Of a stretch of 64,000 bases of DNA, positions 28,800 to 38,445 are shown one piece after another. The notes under the pieces were generated by a model that had not been told where the DNA came from, made no database searches, and saw nothing but the letters and a program-made list of their open reading frames with translations. The stretch is from Listeria costaricensis (GTDB lineage: Bacteria; Bacillota; Bacilli; Lactobacillales; Listeriaceae). The stretch is from NCBI RefSeq assembly GCF_900183385.1, contig NZ_FXUT01000027.1, positions 1 to 64,000 on the forward strand. The letters are read 5' to 3'. Numbering within the stretch: position 1 is the first letter of the stretch; every line of letters begins with the position of its first letter. The position numbers and the translations under genes were made by a program.

Positions 28800-30635
28800 A
28801 TGCATAAATTGAAGTTTTTCAAGTCAGTCCAATTTCGGCTGGTGATGATCTATCTATTGCTGATACTCGTGGCAATGCAGGTGATCGGCGCGTATTTTGT
28901 GCGAGAACTTGAAGGACAGCTGGAAAAAAACTTCCAGGATTCGATTACGAATAGCTTGACGCTGCTTGATTATAGCGTCAAAGAGGAAATGTTGAAGAAT
29001 AGTGATAACAGCGCGCAGCTCCAAACGAATATCCGGGGGCTGCTCGTTGACTATGCACGCAACAATACGAATCTGATCGAGGTCCGAATTGTAGACGACA
29101 AAGGCAAGATCCTCGGAACGTCCAACATGGATAATCAAGGTGTTGTTGGACAAAAAGCAACAGACAGTTTAATAAAACGGACTCTTTCGCTTGGAACCAC
29201 GGAGGACAATATCTACTTAGAAGATAATGACAATGGTGGCGGCAAGCGTGTTTGGGTCTATTCTACCCCCATTAAAAATAAAGATGACATTCTTGGGGCT
29301 ATTTATCTTGTCGCCGATATCGAGACGGTTTATGAGCAAGTGGATGATGTGACGAATATCTTCCTCACAGGTACGTTGATTGCAATGCTCATTACAGCGA
29401 TTCTCGGCATTTTGCTGTCAAGGACGATTACAAAACCGATTATCGATATGAAACGCCAAGCCTATGCGATGGCACGCGGCAACTATACGCGTAAAGTAAA
29501 GGTTTATGGACAGGATGAAATTGGTGAACTGGCTGAAAGCTTCAATTCGCTCACCAAGCGGGTTCAGGAAGCGCAAGCCATGACAGAAGGGGAACGGCGC
29601 AAATTGTCCTCTGTGTTGGCGTTTATGACAGATGGCGTTATCGCAACAGACCGGCGCGGCAAGGTCATTCTAATCAATACACCGGCTGAAAAAATGCTGC
29701 GTGTTCCGCATGAAAGTGCAAATGGTAAATCCATCATTGAAGTGCTCGACATTGCAGAACAGTTTGAATTTGATGACCTGATGGAGATGGAAGAACCGCT
29801 CACAATGGACCGCAGTACATTTGATGAACCGTATGTCTTGCGTGCGAATTTCTCTGTTATCCAGCGGGAAACTGGTTTTGTCAACGGCGTGATTGCCGTT
29901 CTGCATGATATCACGGATCAGGAGAAAGTCGATCAGGAGCGGCGGGATTTTGTTTCCAACGTTTCGCATGAACTGAGAACACCGCTGACCAGTATGCACA
30001 GCTATCTGGAGGCTTTGAGTGATGGAGCTTGGCAGGATGAGGACCTTGCACCGAAGTTCTTGGAAGTCACGCATAATGAAACAGAGCGGATGATTCGACT
30101 GGTTAATGACCTGCTTAAACTATCTCGTATGGATGGCGGTCGGGAGCAGCTCGATAAAAGTTTCGTGAATTTCACCGATTTCTTTAACCATATTATTGAC
30201 CGCTTTGAGATGATGAAAAAAGATAGCATCACATTCAAGCGCTACATTCCGCGTGAGCCGGTCATCATTGAGATTGACGAGGATAAAATCATGCAGGTGC
30301 TGGATAATATCATTTCAAATGCCAATAAGTATTCCCCAGATGGCGGCCGAATTTCCTTCTATCTGAAGAAATTTGAAGACGAGATTGAGATTAGTATTAG
30401 TGACCAAGGTCTGGGCATTCCAGCAGAAGATCTGGACAAGGTATTTGAAAGATTTTTCCGTGTCGACAAAGCGCGTTCGAGAGAAATGGGCGGAACAGGG
30501 CTGGGCCTTGCCATTGCAGCCGAAGTGATCAAAGGGCATGGCGGCCGGATCTGGGCAGAAAGAAATCAGGACAAAGGGACGACGATCCGCTTCACCCTGC
30601 CATATAGCGACTTACCGGAGGATGATTGGGAATGA
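28800..30635 (+). CDS. walK: Sensor histidine kinase WalK
   Basis: A 611-residue membrane kinase. TM1 (about 12-32), an extracytoplasmic PAS-like (Cache) domain, TM2 (about 183-205, VTNIFLTGTLIAMLITAILGI), HAMP (205-255), a cytoplasmic PAS (about 265-375), the phospho-accepting His390 in VSNVSHELRTPL, then N box, GGTGLGLAI and the other ATP-binding boxes. The order is the full WalK architecture. Its stop overlaps the yycH start by 4 bases. Confidence 0.97.
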   Translation: MHKLKFFKSVQFRLVMIYLLLILVAMQVIGAYFVRELEGQLEKNFQDSITNSLTLLDYSVKEEMLKNSDNSAQLQTNIRGLLVDYARNNTNLIEVRIVDDKGKILGTSNMDNQGVVGQKATDSLIKRTLSLGTTEDNIYLEDNDNGGGKRVWVYSTPIKNKDDILGAIYLVADIETVYEQVDDVTNIFLTGTLIAMLITAILGILLSRTITKPIIDMKRQAYAMARGNYTRKVKVYGQDEIGELAESFNSLTKRVQEAQAMTEGERRKLSSVLAFMTDGVIATDRRGKVILINTPAEKMLRVPHESANGKSIIEVLDIAEQFEFDDLMEMEEPLTMDRSTFDEPYVLRANFSVIQRETGFVNGVIAVLHDITDQEKVDQERRDFVSNVSHELRTPLTSMHSYLEALSDGAWQDEDLAPKFLEVTHNETERMIRLVNDLLKLSRMDGGREQLDKSFVNFTDFFNHIIDRFEMMKKDSITFKRYIPREPVIIEIDEDKIMQVLDNIISNANKYSPDGGRISFYLKKFEDEIEISISDQGLGIPAEDLDKVFERFFRVDKARSREMGGTGLGLAIAAEVIKGHGGRIWAERNQDKGTTIRFTLPYSDLPEDDWE

Positions 30636-31945
30636 AGAAAAAATTCAACTGGCTCAGCTTAATCCTGATAGTCCTAGTGGTCATCAGCATTGTGCTCAGC
30701 TACTCCATTTGGAAGGGACAACCGAATTACGAATCTATTGATGTCAAAGAGGTTCAAAAAACGACCATTGATAAAACGATGACGACTTCACAGGTATTCC
30801 GGCCGATTGGCATTCAGGCCAACATTGATAACGCTCATTATGCCACAACGGAAGCCAAAGTTGTCGACAGTCTGGTGGCAAAAGGGCGCGATTTTAATTT
30901 TTCCGAAGTAGTCGCTTCCGGGAAAAAATCAGACAGTGAATATGATCAGATCATTCACCAAAATGGGACGGTAGAGCTGGTCTATCCAAACAATATTCCA
31001 TTTGCGATTTTCTCACAGATTTTTGCAATTCAAGGTAAAGATTTGGATTCCGCCAGTTTTGACCGGATCGTGTTTGATATGAATAATACCACCACCAACC
31101 TCCATCCTGTTTATTTTGCCAATGATGATGAACAAATGATCTATCAAAGTACGTTGCAGCAGCAGAATATGGATGATGTGATCGAGGCGGTCAACAACGC
31201 CAAAAGCGATAATCAGCTGACCAAATTGAATGAAGTGGATAGTGGTAGTCATAAAATCTATCTTTCGGACAATCAGCCTGAAATCAACAGTGAAACATAT
31301 ATTATTGATTCCATTGACATTGGCCTGTTCACAAAAGCACTGTTTCCTGACTCGGAATCGGTGAAAAATGAAGATAATTCCTATACGGACGGTTCCAGCA
31401 AAATCGTTCTCGATACAGAAAACAAAGTTCTTGACTATATCAATCCAGCACAGGAAATTACAGATACGAATTCCTTTACGAAGCAAAAAGAGGCCAGCAT
31501 GATTCAAGACAGCTTTAATTTTATCAACGAGCATGCCGGCTGGACTGGCGATTATTACTACACGGGATTCAATCAGCGGACGGGCATGACGACTTTCAGC
31601 TTGTTCATCAATAATTTGCAAGTCGTCAGCGATACGGGGATGTCGCGGTTTGATGTGACGGAGGGCAAGGAAGAGGTATACAAATACACGCGGCCATTTT
31701 TCAAATTGGATTATGCCATCCCTCGTGAAAGTGGCAAAGTGAAGCTGCCATCCTCGCAATCTGTCTACGATCAATTGAAAGCAGATACGGAAGTTGATAT
31801 CAACAATGTAGAAAAAATCGTTCCCGGTTATGATATGCACTGGACGGATGACAAGGACCTGAACCGGGTCGTCGAGCTTGATCCAGTATGGTTGTATCAA
31901 TATAAAGGTGCTTGGTATCAGGCAGATGTAAAGGAGGGCGAATAG
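30632..31945 (+). CDS. yycH: WalRK regulatory protein YycH
   Basis: A 437-residue membrane-anchored protein with one N-terminal transmembrane segment (WLSLILIVLVVISIVLSYSIW) and a large outside domain. In Bacillus YycH acts with YycI in the membrane to restrain WalK; in staphylococci the pair activates it. ATG 30632 overlaps the walK stop (ATGA) and has GGAGG 10 bases upstream; an in-frame TTG at 30626 is less likely. Confidence 0.93.
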   Translation: MKKKFNWLSLILIVLVVISIVLSYSIWKGQPNYESIDVKEVQKTTIDKTMTTSQVFRPIGIQANIDNAHYATTEAKVVDSLVAKGRDFNFSEVVASGKKSDSEYDQIIHQNGTVELVYPNNIPFAIFSQIFAIQGKDLDSASFDRIVFDMNNTTTNLHPVYFANDDEQMIYQSTLQQQNMDDVIEAVNNAKSDNQLTKLNEVDSGSHKIYLSDNQPEINSETYIIDSIDIGLFTKALFPDSESVKNEDNSYTDGSSKIVLDTENKVLDYINPAQEITDTNSFTKQKEASMIQDSFNFINEHAGWTGDYYYTGFNQRTGMTTFSLFINNLQVVSDTGMSRFDVTEGKEEVYKYTRPFFKLDYAIPRESGKVKLPSSQSVYDQLKADTEVDINNVEKIVPGYDMHWTDDKDLNRVVELDPVWLYQYKGAWYQADVKEGE

Positions 31946-31946
31946 A

Positions 31947-32759
31947 ATGGATTGGAAAAAAACCGAGATCATTTTTATCATCGCCTTCTTAATACTCGAC
32001 ATCTTTTTGGCATTCATGTTTTTCAATAAGCAGCTGACGGATGATCCGGACAAGTTGGGAACGGATACTTTACAGGACCATCTTAAAACGGACAATATCA
32101 GCTACCCGCCAAGTGCGCTCTCGACTAAAAAATCCCAAGGGGCCATTTTTACTGCTGAACAAACGGCTTTTGTGCCGAAAGATTTGCCAAATGATGACAA
32201 TCAATCCTTTTTGATTGAGGAAAACGGCAGCACGATTTATGCCACATTGAAAAAACCGGTCAAAGCGAACAAACAGGGGGACAGCAAGGAAATGGCGGCC
32301 TTCATGAAGTCCAATGTCTATAAGGGCGATTCGTATAAATTTTGGCGGTATGATAAAGACAGCAACCAGCTGATCTACAACCAGGTGATGAAAGATGAGC
32401 CGGTGCTGATGGACAAGGGCGGCCAGATTACTTTTCAAATGAATCAGCAGTACGAAATCGTTTCTTATCAGCAGACGATCTTAGGTAAGCAGGATGACTT
32501 GGAGGACAAGGCCGAGCTGATCTCCTCTATGGATGCGCTCGAAGCAATCTACCAACATGGGGATCTGAAAACCGACAGTGAAATTAAAAAGGTCGATTTT
32601 GGCTACTATACGACCGTGCAATTGTCGAGCGGCGACGTTTACTTCCCAGTCTGGTGCTTTGAAATCGAGCACAAAGGGGAAACCAATTATATTCTTGTGA
32701 ATGCCAAAGATGAACAGGTCATTAATATGAATGAAAATCATCCCACAACCACTAAATAA
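31947..32759 (+). CDS. yycI: WalRK regulatory protein YycI
   Basis: A 270-residue protein with an N-terminal transmembrane segment (IIFIIAFLILDIFLAFMFF) and an outside domain with the YycI fold. It forms a complex with YycH and WalK at the membrane. GGAGGG precedes the ATG, one base after the yycH stop. A terminator follows. Confidence 0.93.
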   Translation: MDWKKTEIIFIIAFLILDIFLAFMFFNKQLTDDPDKLGTDTLQDHLKTDNISYPPSALSTKKSQGAIFTAEQTAFVPKDLPNDDNQSFLIEENGSTIYATLKKPVKANKQGDSKEMAAFMKSNVYKGDSYKFWRYDKDSNQLIYNQVMKDEPVLMDKGGQITFQMNQQYEIVSYQQTILGKQDDLEDKAELISSMDALEAIYQHGDLKTDSEIKKVDFGYYTTVQLSSGDVYFPVWCFEIEHKGETNYILVNAKDEQVINMNENHPTTTK

Positions 32760-32765
32760 ATTTAA

Positions 32766-32803
32766 ACCGATTTGCCTAATTTTTACTGGCAAGTCGGTAT
32801 TTT
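32766..32803 (+). terminator. Terminator after yycI
   Basis: An 11-bp perfect stem (32766-32776 with 32788-32798) is followed by ATTTTTATT. It separates walRK-yycHI from yycJ, which then needs readthrough or its own promoter. Confidence 0.8.
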
Positions 32804-32915
32804 TATTCAAATAGCGCTGATTTTTACACGATAGAAAGCATGCAATTTCTGGCGATAAGGGTTACAATAAAAGAATGGAAATTATCCTTTTGAGGAGAAG
32901 CAAGGGGGGCATACA

Positions 32916-33746
32916 ATGTTTGCCAATAAGGTAATAACGGATAAGCTGACCGATCAAATTAGTTTCAGTATACTTGCAAGTGGCAGCTCAGGTAACGCGA
33001 CGCTTGTTGAGACGGGCGATCAAAAAATTCTAATTGACTGCGGACTCAGTGGGAAGAAAATGGAAGGATTATTTTCACAAGTTGGTCGCAGTATTAGTGA
33101 TGTGGATGCGATTTTGATTACACATGAACACTCGGATCATATCAAGGGACTAGGCGTTCTAGCGCGTAAATATAAACTGCCAATCTATGCCAATCGCAGA
33201 ACTTGGCAGGCGATGGATTCAATGATTGGCGAAGTATCGAATGAGCAAAAATTTGAATTTGCCATGGAAACCGTCAAGGATTTTGGCAGTCTTCAAGTGG
33301 AATCATTCGGCGTTTCTCACGATGCAGCTGAGCCTATGTTTTACATATTCCATAACGGGAATAAAAAATTCGTGATGATCACCGATACAGGCTATGTCAG
33401 TGACCGAATGAAGGGGCATATTGCAGGCGCTGATGCCTATTTATTTGAAAGCAACCATGATGTGGAGATGCTGCGCATGGGACGCTATCCATGGAATGTC
33501 AAACGACGGATTCTAGGTGATGAGGGGCACGTTTCCAATGAGGATGCAGGTCTTGCCATGAGTGAAGTCATTACCGACCGAACGAAGCGGATTTATTTAG
33601 GACATTTAAGTAAAGATAATAATATGAAGGATCTTGCAAGAATGAGCGTCACCCAAACTTTGGCTGGGGAAGGCATTATTGTTGGCGAGCAGGTCGAATT
33701 ATTTGATACAGATCCTGAAATGGCGACATCTATTTTTACGATTTAG
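32916..33746 (+). CDS. yycJ: Metallo-beta-lactamase-fold exonuclease YycJ (WalJ)
   Basis: A 276-residue protein with the hydrolase motif [10 protein letters not shown] (about 69-78), LIDCGLSG, and the later Asp and His ligands (ITDTGY, LGHLS). Bacillus YycJ has been reported to be a 5'-exonuclease linked to mismatch repair; the walR operon link is conserved across Firmicutes. AAGGGGGG is the ribosome binding site. Here it is separated from yycI by a terminator and about 150 bases. Confidence 0.92.
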   Translation: MFANKVITDKLTDQISFSILASGSSGNATLVETGDQKILIDCGLSGKKMEGLFSQVGRSISDVDAILITHEHSDHIKGLGVLARKYKLPIYANRRTWQAMDSMIGEVSNEQKFEFAMETVKDFGSLQVESFGVSHDAAEPMFYIFHNGNKKFVMITDTGYVSDRMKGHIAGADAYLFESNHDVEMLRMGRYPWNVKRRILGDEGHVSNEDAGLAMSEVITDRTKRIYLGHLSKDNNMKDLARMSVTQTLAGEGIIVGEQVELFDTDPEMATSIFTI

Positions 33747-33787
33747 ATGGCTTAGCTTAAGAGGAAACGGAGAAAAAATGTTTTTCA

Positions 33788-33832
33788 AGGGGAATTTTTA
33801 AATTTTTTTCATGAATTTTTCATAATTCCCCT
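33788..33832. terminator. Hairpin between yycJ and htrA
   Basis: AGGGGAATT (33788-33796) pairs with AATTCCCCT (33824-33832) around an AT-rich loop. It may end yycJ or lie over the htrA promoter; no T run follows on the plus strand. Confidence 0.4.
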
Positions 33833-33881
33833 GTAAGATAAGGTTTATAAAGGCAATTCTATGTAGAAAGGGATGGAACAA

Positions 33882-35423
33882 TTGGAGAACAACGAGTTTG
33901 AAAAGAAAAAGAATACAGACAGTGCAGATCAGCCCTATCAGCCGACGAATGATGCGGCACGGCCAGTTCCAAATATGAACGAAACACGTAGCGAGCGTGT
34001 CCCTCATTCACAGGAACCAGTTCAGGAGCCGATTGCAGAAGGCATTACGCCGGAAGGTCAAGCTTTTGCAGGCGCCACACAAGAACAGGCAGAAGCCAGC
34101 ATGACGAATGCATTTTTTGAAAAAGCATCAGCATCAAGCGAAGGACAATCGGTTCAACCTGGCATGCGATCTAGCGGCGGCGGTGGGACGATTCCACCAG
34201 AAGGACCTCGAGTAACAACTGGAGGAAGTGGAAGCGGTGGACAACCCCCTCATAAGAACCATTCAAAACGCAATAATATGATCGGCTATTTTGTTATCGG
34301 ATTAGTAGGCGTTCTTATTGGTGCGGTTGTTGTATTTTTCGCCGTGAGCGGTTTTGGAGATACAAGCAGCTCGTCAAGCTCAAGTAGTGACGTTCCTGTC
34401 AAGAAAGCTAAAGTTTCCTATGAAAACTCTACAGACATTACAAAAGCAGTAGATAAAGTACAAGATGCAGTGGTCAGCGTATTGAACTACCAACAAGGCA
34501 CTTCTTTGACAGGCGAAAGTTCTGAACAGGAAGCTTCATCAGGTTCTGGTGTTGTTTATAAGAAAGAGGACGGAAAAGCCTACATTGTGACAAATAACCA
34601 CGTTGTCGAAGGTGCAAATAAATTAGAAGTTACTTTCTCAAATGGTAAAAAATCCGAAGCGAAATTGCTAGGTACAGATGAATGGAATGACTTGGCAGTT
34701 CTACAAATCGATGATGAAAATGTGACGACTGTTGCTGAATTTGGTGACTCAGATTCGTTAACAGTTGGTGAAACAGCGATTGCAATTGGTAGCCCGCTAG
34801 GCACTGAATTTGCTGGAACCGTTACACAAGGGATTATTTCTGGCTTGAATCGTACTGTTCCGGTGGATGTGAATGGTGATGGCTCTGAAGACTGGGAAGC
34901 AGAAGTTATCCAAACAGATGCAGCGATCAACCCTGGTAACAGTGGTGGCGCATTGATCAATATGGAAGGTCAAGTAATTGGGATCAACTCAATGAAAATT
35001 TCTACAGAAGATGTTGAAGGAATCGGCTTTGCTATTCCAATCAACACAGTGGCACCAATCCTAGCTCAACTGGAAGCAAACGGTGAAGTGGTTCGTCCAT
35101 CTCTAGGTGTGACACTGCGTGACGTTGATACAATTCCAGAAACACAGCAAAAGAATATTTTGAATCTCCCAGATGATGTTGATTATGGCGCTATGGTTGC
35201 TTCCGTTCAACAAGGCTCTGCAGCAGATAAAGCTGGCTTGAAACAATATGATGTCATTGTTGAAATGGACGGCAAGAAAGTCACTGATTCAATGGGACTT
35301 CGTAAGATTCTTTATAGCAGTGATTTGAAGATTGGCGATAAAGTAGAAGTGAAATATTACCGAGATGGTAAAGAACAATCGACAAATATTACACTAGAAG
35401 CAGCAGATACTTCAACACAATGA
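33882..35423 (+). CDS. htrA: HtrA-type membrane-anchored serine protease
   Basis: A 513-residue envelope quality-control protease. A Pro/Gln/Ser-rich cytoplasmic stretch (1-125) precedes one transmembrane helix (about 130-155), a Ser-rich linker, a trypsin-like domain with His240 (NNHVVEG), Asp270 (NDLAVLQ) and Ser354 (GNSGGAL), and a C-terminal PDZ domain (about 405-505). I prefer TTG 33882 (MENNEFEKKK) with AAAGGG 9 bases upstream; ATG 33873 abuts that ribosome binding site. Listeria htrA is required under acid, heat and penicillin stress, and sits beside yycJ as here. Confidence 0.95.
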   Translation: MENNEFEKKKNTDSADQPYQPTNDAARPVPNMNETRSERVPHSQEPVQEPIAEGITPEGQAFAGATQEQAEASMTNAFFEKASASSEGQSVQPGMRSSGGGGTIPPEGPRVTTGGSGSGGQPPHKNHSKRNNMIGYFVIGLVGVLIGAVVVFFAVSGFGDTSSSSSSSSDVPVKKAKVSYENSTDITKAVDKVQDAVVSVLNYQQGTSLTGESSEQEASSGSGVVYKKEDGKAYIVTNNHVVEGANKLEVTFSNGKKSEAKLLGTDEWNDLAVLQIDDENVTTVAEFGDSDSLTVGETAIAIGSPLGTEFAGTVTQGIISGLNRTVPVDVNGDGSEDWEAEVIQTDAAINPGNSGGALINMEGQVIGINSMKISTEDVEGIGFAIPINTVAPILAQLEANGEVVRPSLGVTLRDVDTIPETQQKNILNLPDDVDYGAMVASVQQGSAADKAGLKQYDVIVEMDGKKVTDSMGLRKILYSSDLKIGDKVEVKYYRDGKEQSTNITLEAADTSTQ

Positions 35424-35433
35424 TAAATATTTC

Positions 35434-35475
35434 AAAGCCTGTATTCTCTTTTTGAGGGAATGCAGGCTTTTTGTT
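35434..35475 (+). terminator. Terminator of htrA
   Basis: The stem AAAGCCTG-ATTC/GAAT-CAGGCTTT is followed by a T run. Confidence 0.85.
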
Positions 35476-35538
35476 TAGTCTTTTTTATATGTGGAAAACA
35501 GATAAAGAGGTTAATTTTACAAAGGAGAGATGATAGGA

Positions 35539-36051
35539 ATGGGAAAAAGAATTGCTGCCGTATTGACGGATCTATTTGAGGATGTGGAATATACAGACCC
35601 AGCCGAAGCTTTCCAAAATGCAGGGCATGAAGTTGTAACAATCGAGAAGCAAGCGGGAAATCAGGTAACGGGTAAGCGTGGGGAAACAACTGTCAAAATC
35701 GAGAAAGGAATCGATGATGTAGAGGCAGCGGATTTTGATGCTTTGTTTATTCCAGGAGGATTTTCACCCGATCAATTGCGTGCAGATGAACGATTTGTCA
35801 AATTTGCAAAAGCGTTTATGGAGGCGAATAAACCGATTTTCGCCATTTGCCACGGGCCGCAGCTACTCATACAAACAGAGCAATTGAAAGGGCGGACAGT
35901 GACAGGCTTCACGTCGATTCGTCCAGATTTAGCCAATGCAGGAGCAAATGTCAAAGATGAAGAAGTTGTTGTGGATAAAAATATTGTCACAAGCCGGACA
36001 CCAGATGACCTGCCAGCCTTTGATCGAGAAGCACTGCAGTTGTTAAAATAA
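35539..36051 (+). CDS. DJ-1/PfpI-family protein (type 1 glutamine amidotransferase-like)
   Basis: A 170-residue protein of the YraA/PfpI group with the nucleophile elbow AICHGPQ (reactive Cys) and LFIPGGFSPDQLR. The family includes deglycase and stress proteins, and peptidases in archaea; activity here is undetermined. Start ambiguous: AGGAG lies 2 bases before ATG 35530 and 11 bases before ATG 35539; the second gives the usual GKRIAAVLTD start. The gene is single with its own terminator. Confidence 0.88.
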   Translation: MGKRIAAVLTDLFEDVEYTDPAEAFQNAGHEVVTIEKQAGNQVTGKRGETTVKIEKGIDDVEAADFDALFIPGGFSPDQLRADERFVKFAKAFMEANKPIFAICHGPQLLIQTEQLKGRTVTGFTSIRPDLANAGANVKDEEVVVDKNIVTSRTPDDLPAFDREALQLLK

Positions 36052-36090
36052 GCCAGTAATAAAGTATAAACGCTAAGATTGGAAAATAAC

Positions 36091-36159
36091 AGAAGCTAAA
36101 ACCAAGCATTTTATGGCCATTTTTTAGATGGATGCCGCTTGATTTTAGCTTCTTTTTTT
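36091..36159 (+). terminator. Terminator of the PfpI-like gene
   Basis: A 17-bp stem with one mismatch (36091-36107 with 36137-36153) has a 29-base loop and a run of seven T residues. A related hairpin is found at 45263-45318. Confidence 0.8.
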
Positions 36160-36186
36160 GGACTGTTTTTAATAGAATAAATTTCT

Positions 36187-36729
36187 TGTGGATAAGTGTG
36201 TGGATAATGATGTTTTCAGTTGACCATGATTTAGTGGGAGAACAAATTTTCGCCCACAGAATGTAGAAGTGATTGTGGATATGTGGATAAATTCTGTGGA
36301 TAAGCTGTGTGTAAACCATGGATAAGTTGTGGAGATGTAAAAATTCAGTTAATTTTGATTGAGTTTCAGTATAATTTGAGTCAAAAATGCTTCTTGGTAA
36401 AAACGATAGGGAGAAAGATGTAATTATGGCGAAAAAGTGAAGGAATAAGCTGTATTTATCCACAAATTAATAAAAATGGTATGCTGAAGGAATAAAAATG
36501 TAAAATCGAAACATGTTGAGCGGCTAAGGGTTAGCTGGACTATTGATAGATTTAAACAGGTAAAATCATCCTGTGGATAATATGTGGATAGTCTGTTGAT
36601 AGTGAAGTTTGTGAAAAATAGATATAGTAGGGAACGTATTTTCGGGTACAAAATATAGAAAGGAGTTGTGGGTATGTGGATAAAGTCTGTGGATAAACTG
36701 TGTGTAAATCGTATATAAGCTGTGGAAAA
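36187..36729. other. DnaA-box cluster upstream of rlmH
   Basis: This 540-base non-coding stretch holds eight exact DnaA boxes: TGTGGATAA at 36187, 36199, 36282, 36295, 36572, 36675 and 36688, and TTATCCACA at 36456. Near-matches with one change lie at 36274, 36583 and 36721. Pairs are offset by 12-13 bases. Such density in AT-rich DNA away from dnaA itself points to DnaA binding. Ishikawa and colleagues reported a DnaA-binding cluster near yydA (rlmH) in Bacillus subtilis, as far as I recall, so the site may be a conserved titration or regulatory cluster. It could also be an origin, but no dnaA or dnaN gene is nearby. Confidence 0.85.
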
Positions 36730-36745
36730 CTACAAAAATAGATTA
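36230..36745 (+). repeat. Duplicated DnaA-box module
   Basis: Two copies of a module of about 110 bases lie at roughly 36231-36345 and 36625-36740, about 393 bases apart. Each reads in order AACRNATTTTCG, GAA-GNAGT-TTGTGG, TATGTGGATAAA, TCTGTGGATAA, CTGTGTGTAAA and GTTGTGGA-like. Similarity extends upstream through the preceding box pair. Confidence 0.7.
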
Positions 36746-36874
36746 ATGTGGCAAATAGGGAAAAAAGTAGGATAGGAGTAGAAAATAGGCAGGAATACCA
36801 TTTTTTATGGAAGAAAATCTCACGAAAACGACGAAATATAGTATGATAGAGAAGGAAAGTGAGGCGAATCGAGC

Positions 36875-37354
36875 GTGAATATCCAAATTATTGCAGTAGG
36901 AAAACTAAAGGAAAAATATTTAGTGCAGGGAATTAATGAATATTTGAAGCGTCTCGGCGCATACGCAAAAGTGACCGTGATAGAGGTTCCTGATGAGAAA
37001 GCGCCTGAAGTGTTGAGCGAGGCAGAAATGTTGCAGGTCAAACAAAAAGAGGGCGAGCGGATTTTAAGCAAAATCTCAGCGGATACGCATGTGATGGCAC
37101 TGGCGATTAATGGCAAGCAACAGTCGAGTGAAGCCTTTGCAGGTGGGCTAGATAAATTGATGACATATGGAAAGAGCAAGGTTGCATTTGTAATTGGCGG
37201 CTCACTGGGGTTGAGCGAGGATGTTTTGAAACGTGCAGATGAAGAAATTTCTTTTGGAAAAATGACCCTGCCCCATCAGTTAATGCGACTGGTGCTGGTA
37301 GAACAAATTTATCGAGCGTTCCGGATTATGCGAGGGGAGCCGTATCATAAGTAA
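36875..37354 (+). CDS. rlmH: 23S rRNA (pseudouridine1915-N3)-methyltransferase
   Basis: A 159-residue SPOUT methyltransferase that modifies pseudouridine 1915 of 23S rRNA. The family motifs [22 protein letters not shown] and [26 protein letters not shown] with the final EPYHK are complete. The start is GTG with AGTGAGG upstream. It follows the DnaA-box region directly, so its promoter lies within or beside the last boxes. Confidence 0.97.
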   Translation: MNIQIIAVGKLKEKYLVQGINEYLKRLGAYAKVTVIEVPDEKAPEVLSEAEMLQVKQKEGERILSKISADTHVMALAINGKQQSSEAFAGGLDKLMTYGKSKVAFVIGGSLGLSEDVLKRADEEISFGKMTLPHQLMRLVLVEQIYRAFRIMRGEPYHK

Positions 37355-37411
37355 GCGCTGAAGCCTTTAACGAATATAAGTTTCGACTAGCATGATGAAA
37401 GGTGAGATAGA

Positions 37412-38371
37412 ATGAATAAGAATTGGCAAAAACTAAAGCAGTCAGCCAATGGTATCCCCACCAATGAAGCTTTAATTCCATATATACTTGAGATTTTAAA
37501 AGATGGGAAAGAAATGAAAAATCGAGCGATTAGAGAAGATGTGATTACATTTCTTCAAATCCCAGATAGGATCTTAGAAATTAAATATCCAAATTATCCG
37601 GAAAGCGAAGGCGTATTGTTAAATAGATTTAGTTTTGCGCTTAGCAGTTTATATAAAGCTAGTGCAATTGAGCGTCCCAAACGAGGCATCTACAAAATTA
37701 CAGAAACAGGTAAGTTATTGTTGCAGCAATATGGTGAGGCGTTAACAAACAGAATTTTAGAAGAACAACCTGCATATAAGCAATATATGGAAGAACTGGC
37801 TATTAGAAATGAACGGACGGGAAAAGCGGGAGCACTTCTGGAAGATACGCAAGAAGATTTACAGCTTAAAGTTGAGAATGTGATTAATCAGCGAAAAAAT
37901 GAGGTGGCTATCGAACTTTTGGAGAAAGTACGTCAAGTAGAACCGACTTTTTTTGAAAAATTAGTCGTTAAGTTACTCATAGCCATGGGGTATAGCGGGG
38001 AAAATGGTGAGGCAAAAGTAACGACTCAGACCAAAGATGGTGGGATAGATGGAATTATCAATCAAGATCCATTAGGAACAAGCACGGTTTATATTCAAGC
38101 TAAACGCTACAAGGAAGAAAATGTAGTAGGTCGCCCAAGTATTCAGGCTTTTTATGGCGCTTTAGCTAGTGTTAATGCGGATCGCGGAGTGTTTATTACG
38201 ACATCGAGTTTTTCTAAAGGTGCACTAGAATTTGCGAAGAATCAAGGCATTGTTTTAATAGATGGAATTAAGCTGACAGATTTGATGCTACAGTATGAAG
38301 TGGGCGTGGAAGTGGCGAAAATATATAAACTATTTCGTATAGATCATGATTATTTTGAGAATGATATATGA
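37412..38371 (+). CDS. Mrr-like restriction endonuclease
   Basis: A 319-residue protein with an N-terminal winged-helix domain (Mrr_N type, about 15-110: ALIPYILEILKDG to GIYKITETGKLLL), a linker, and a PD-(D/E)XK nuclease domain (about 185-300). Catalytic residues are visible as TKDGGIDGII (Asp) and VYIQAKRYK (Gln-Ala-Lys). Mrr enzymes cleave methylated DNA, so it is likely a stand-alone type IV restriction enzyme. No methylase gene is adjacent. AAAGGTGAG precedes the ATG. It lies at the start of an AT-rich accessory stretch beyond rlmH. Confidence 0.87.
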   Translation: MNKNWQKLKQSANGIPTNEALIPYILEILKDGKEMKNRAIREDVITFLQIPDRILEIKYPNYPESEGVLLNRFSFALSSLYKASAIERPKRGIYKITETGKLLLQQYGEALTNRILEEQPAYKQYMEELAIRNERTGKAGALLEDTQEDLQLKVENVINQRKNEVAIELLEKVRQVEPTFFEKLVVKLLIAMGYSGENGEAKVTTQTKDGGIDGIINQDPLGTSTVYIQAKRYKEENVVGRPSIQAFYGALASVNADRGVFITTSSFSKGALEFAKNQGIVLIDGIKLTDLMLQYEVGVEVAKIYKLFRIDHDYFENDI

Positions 38372-38445
38372 TGAGTGTACTATAAATTATACTTTCACAG
38401 TTGCTTTTTCTGATACTATAAAAACTTTTCAAAGGAGACAACAAG

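Noticed and set aside
36187-36729. Chromosomal origin oriC
   Set aside because: The DnaA boxes are many, but no dnaA, dnaN or rpmH gene is here, and no AT-rich 13-mer/DnaA-trio region was identified; a non-origin cluster is more likely.
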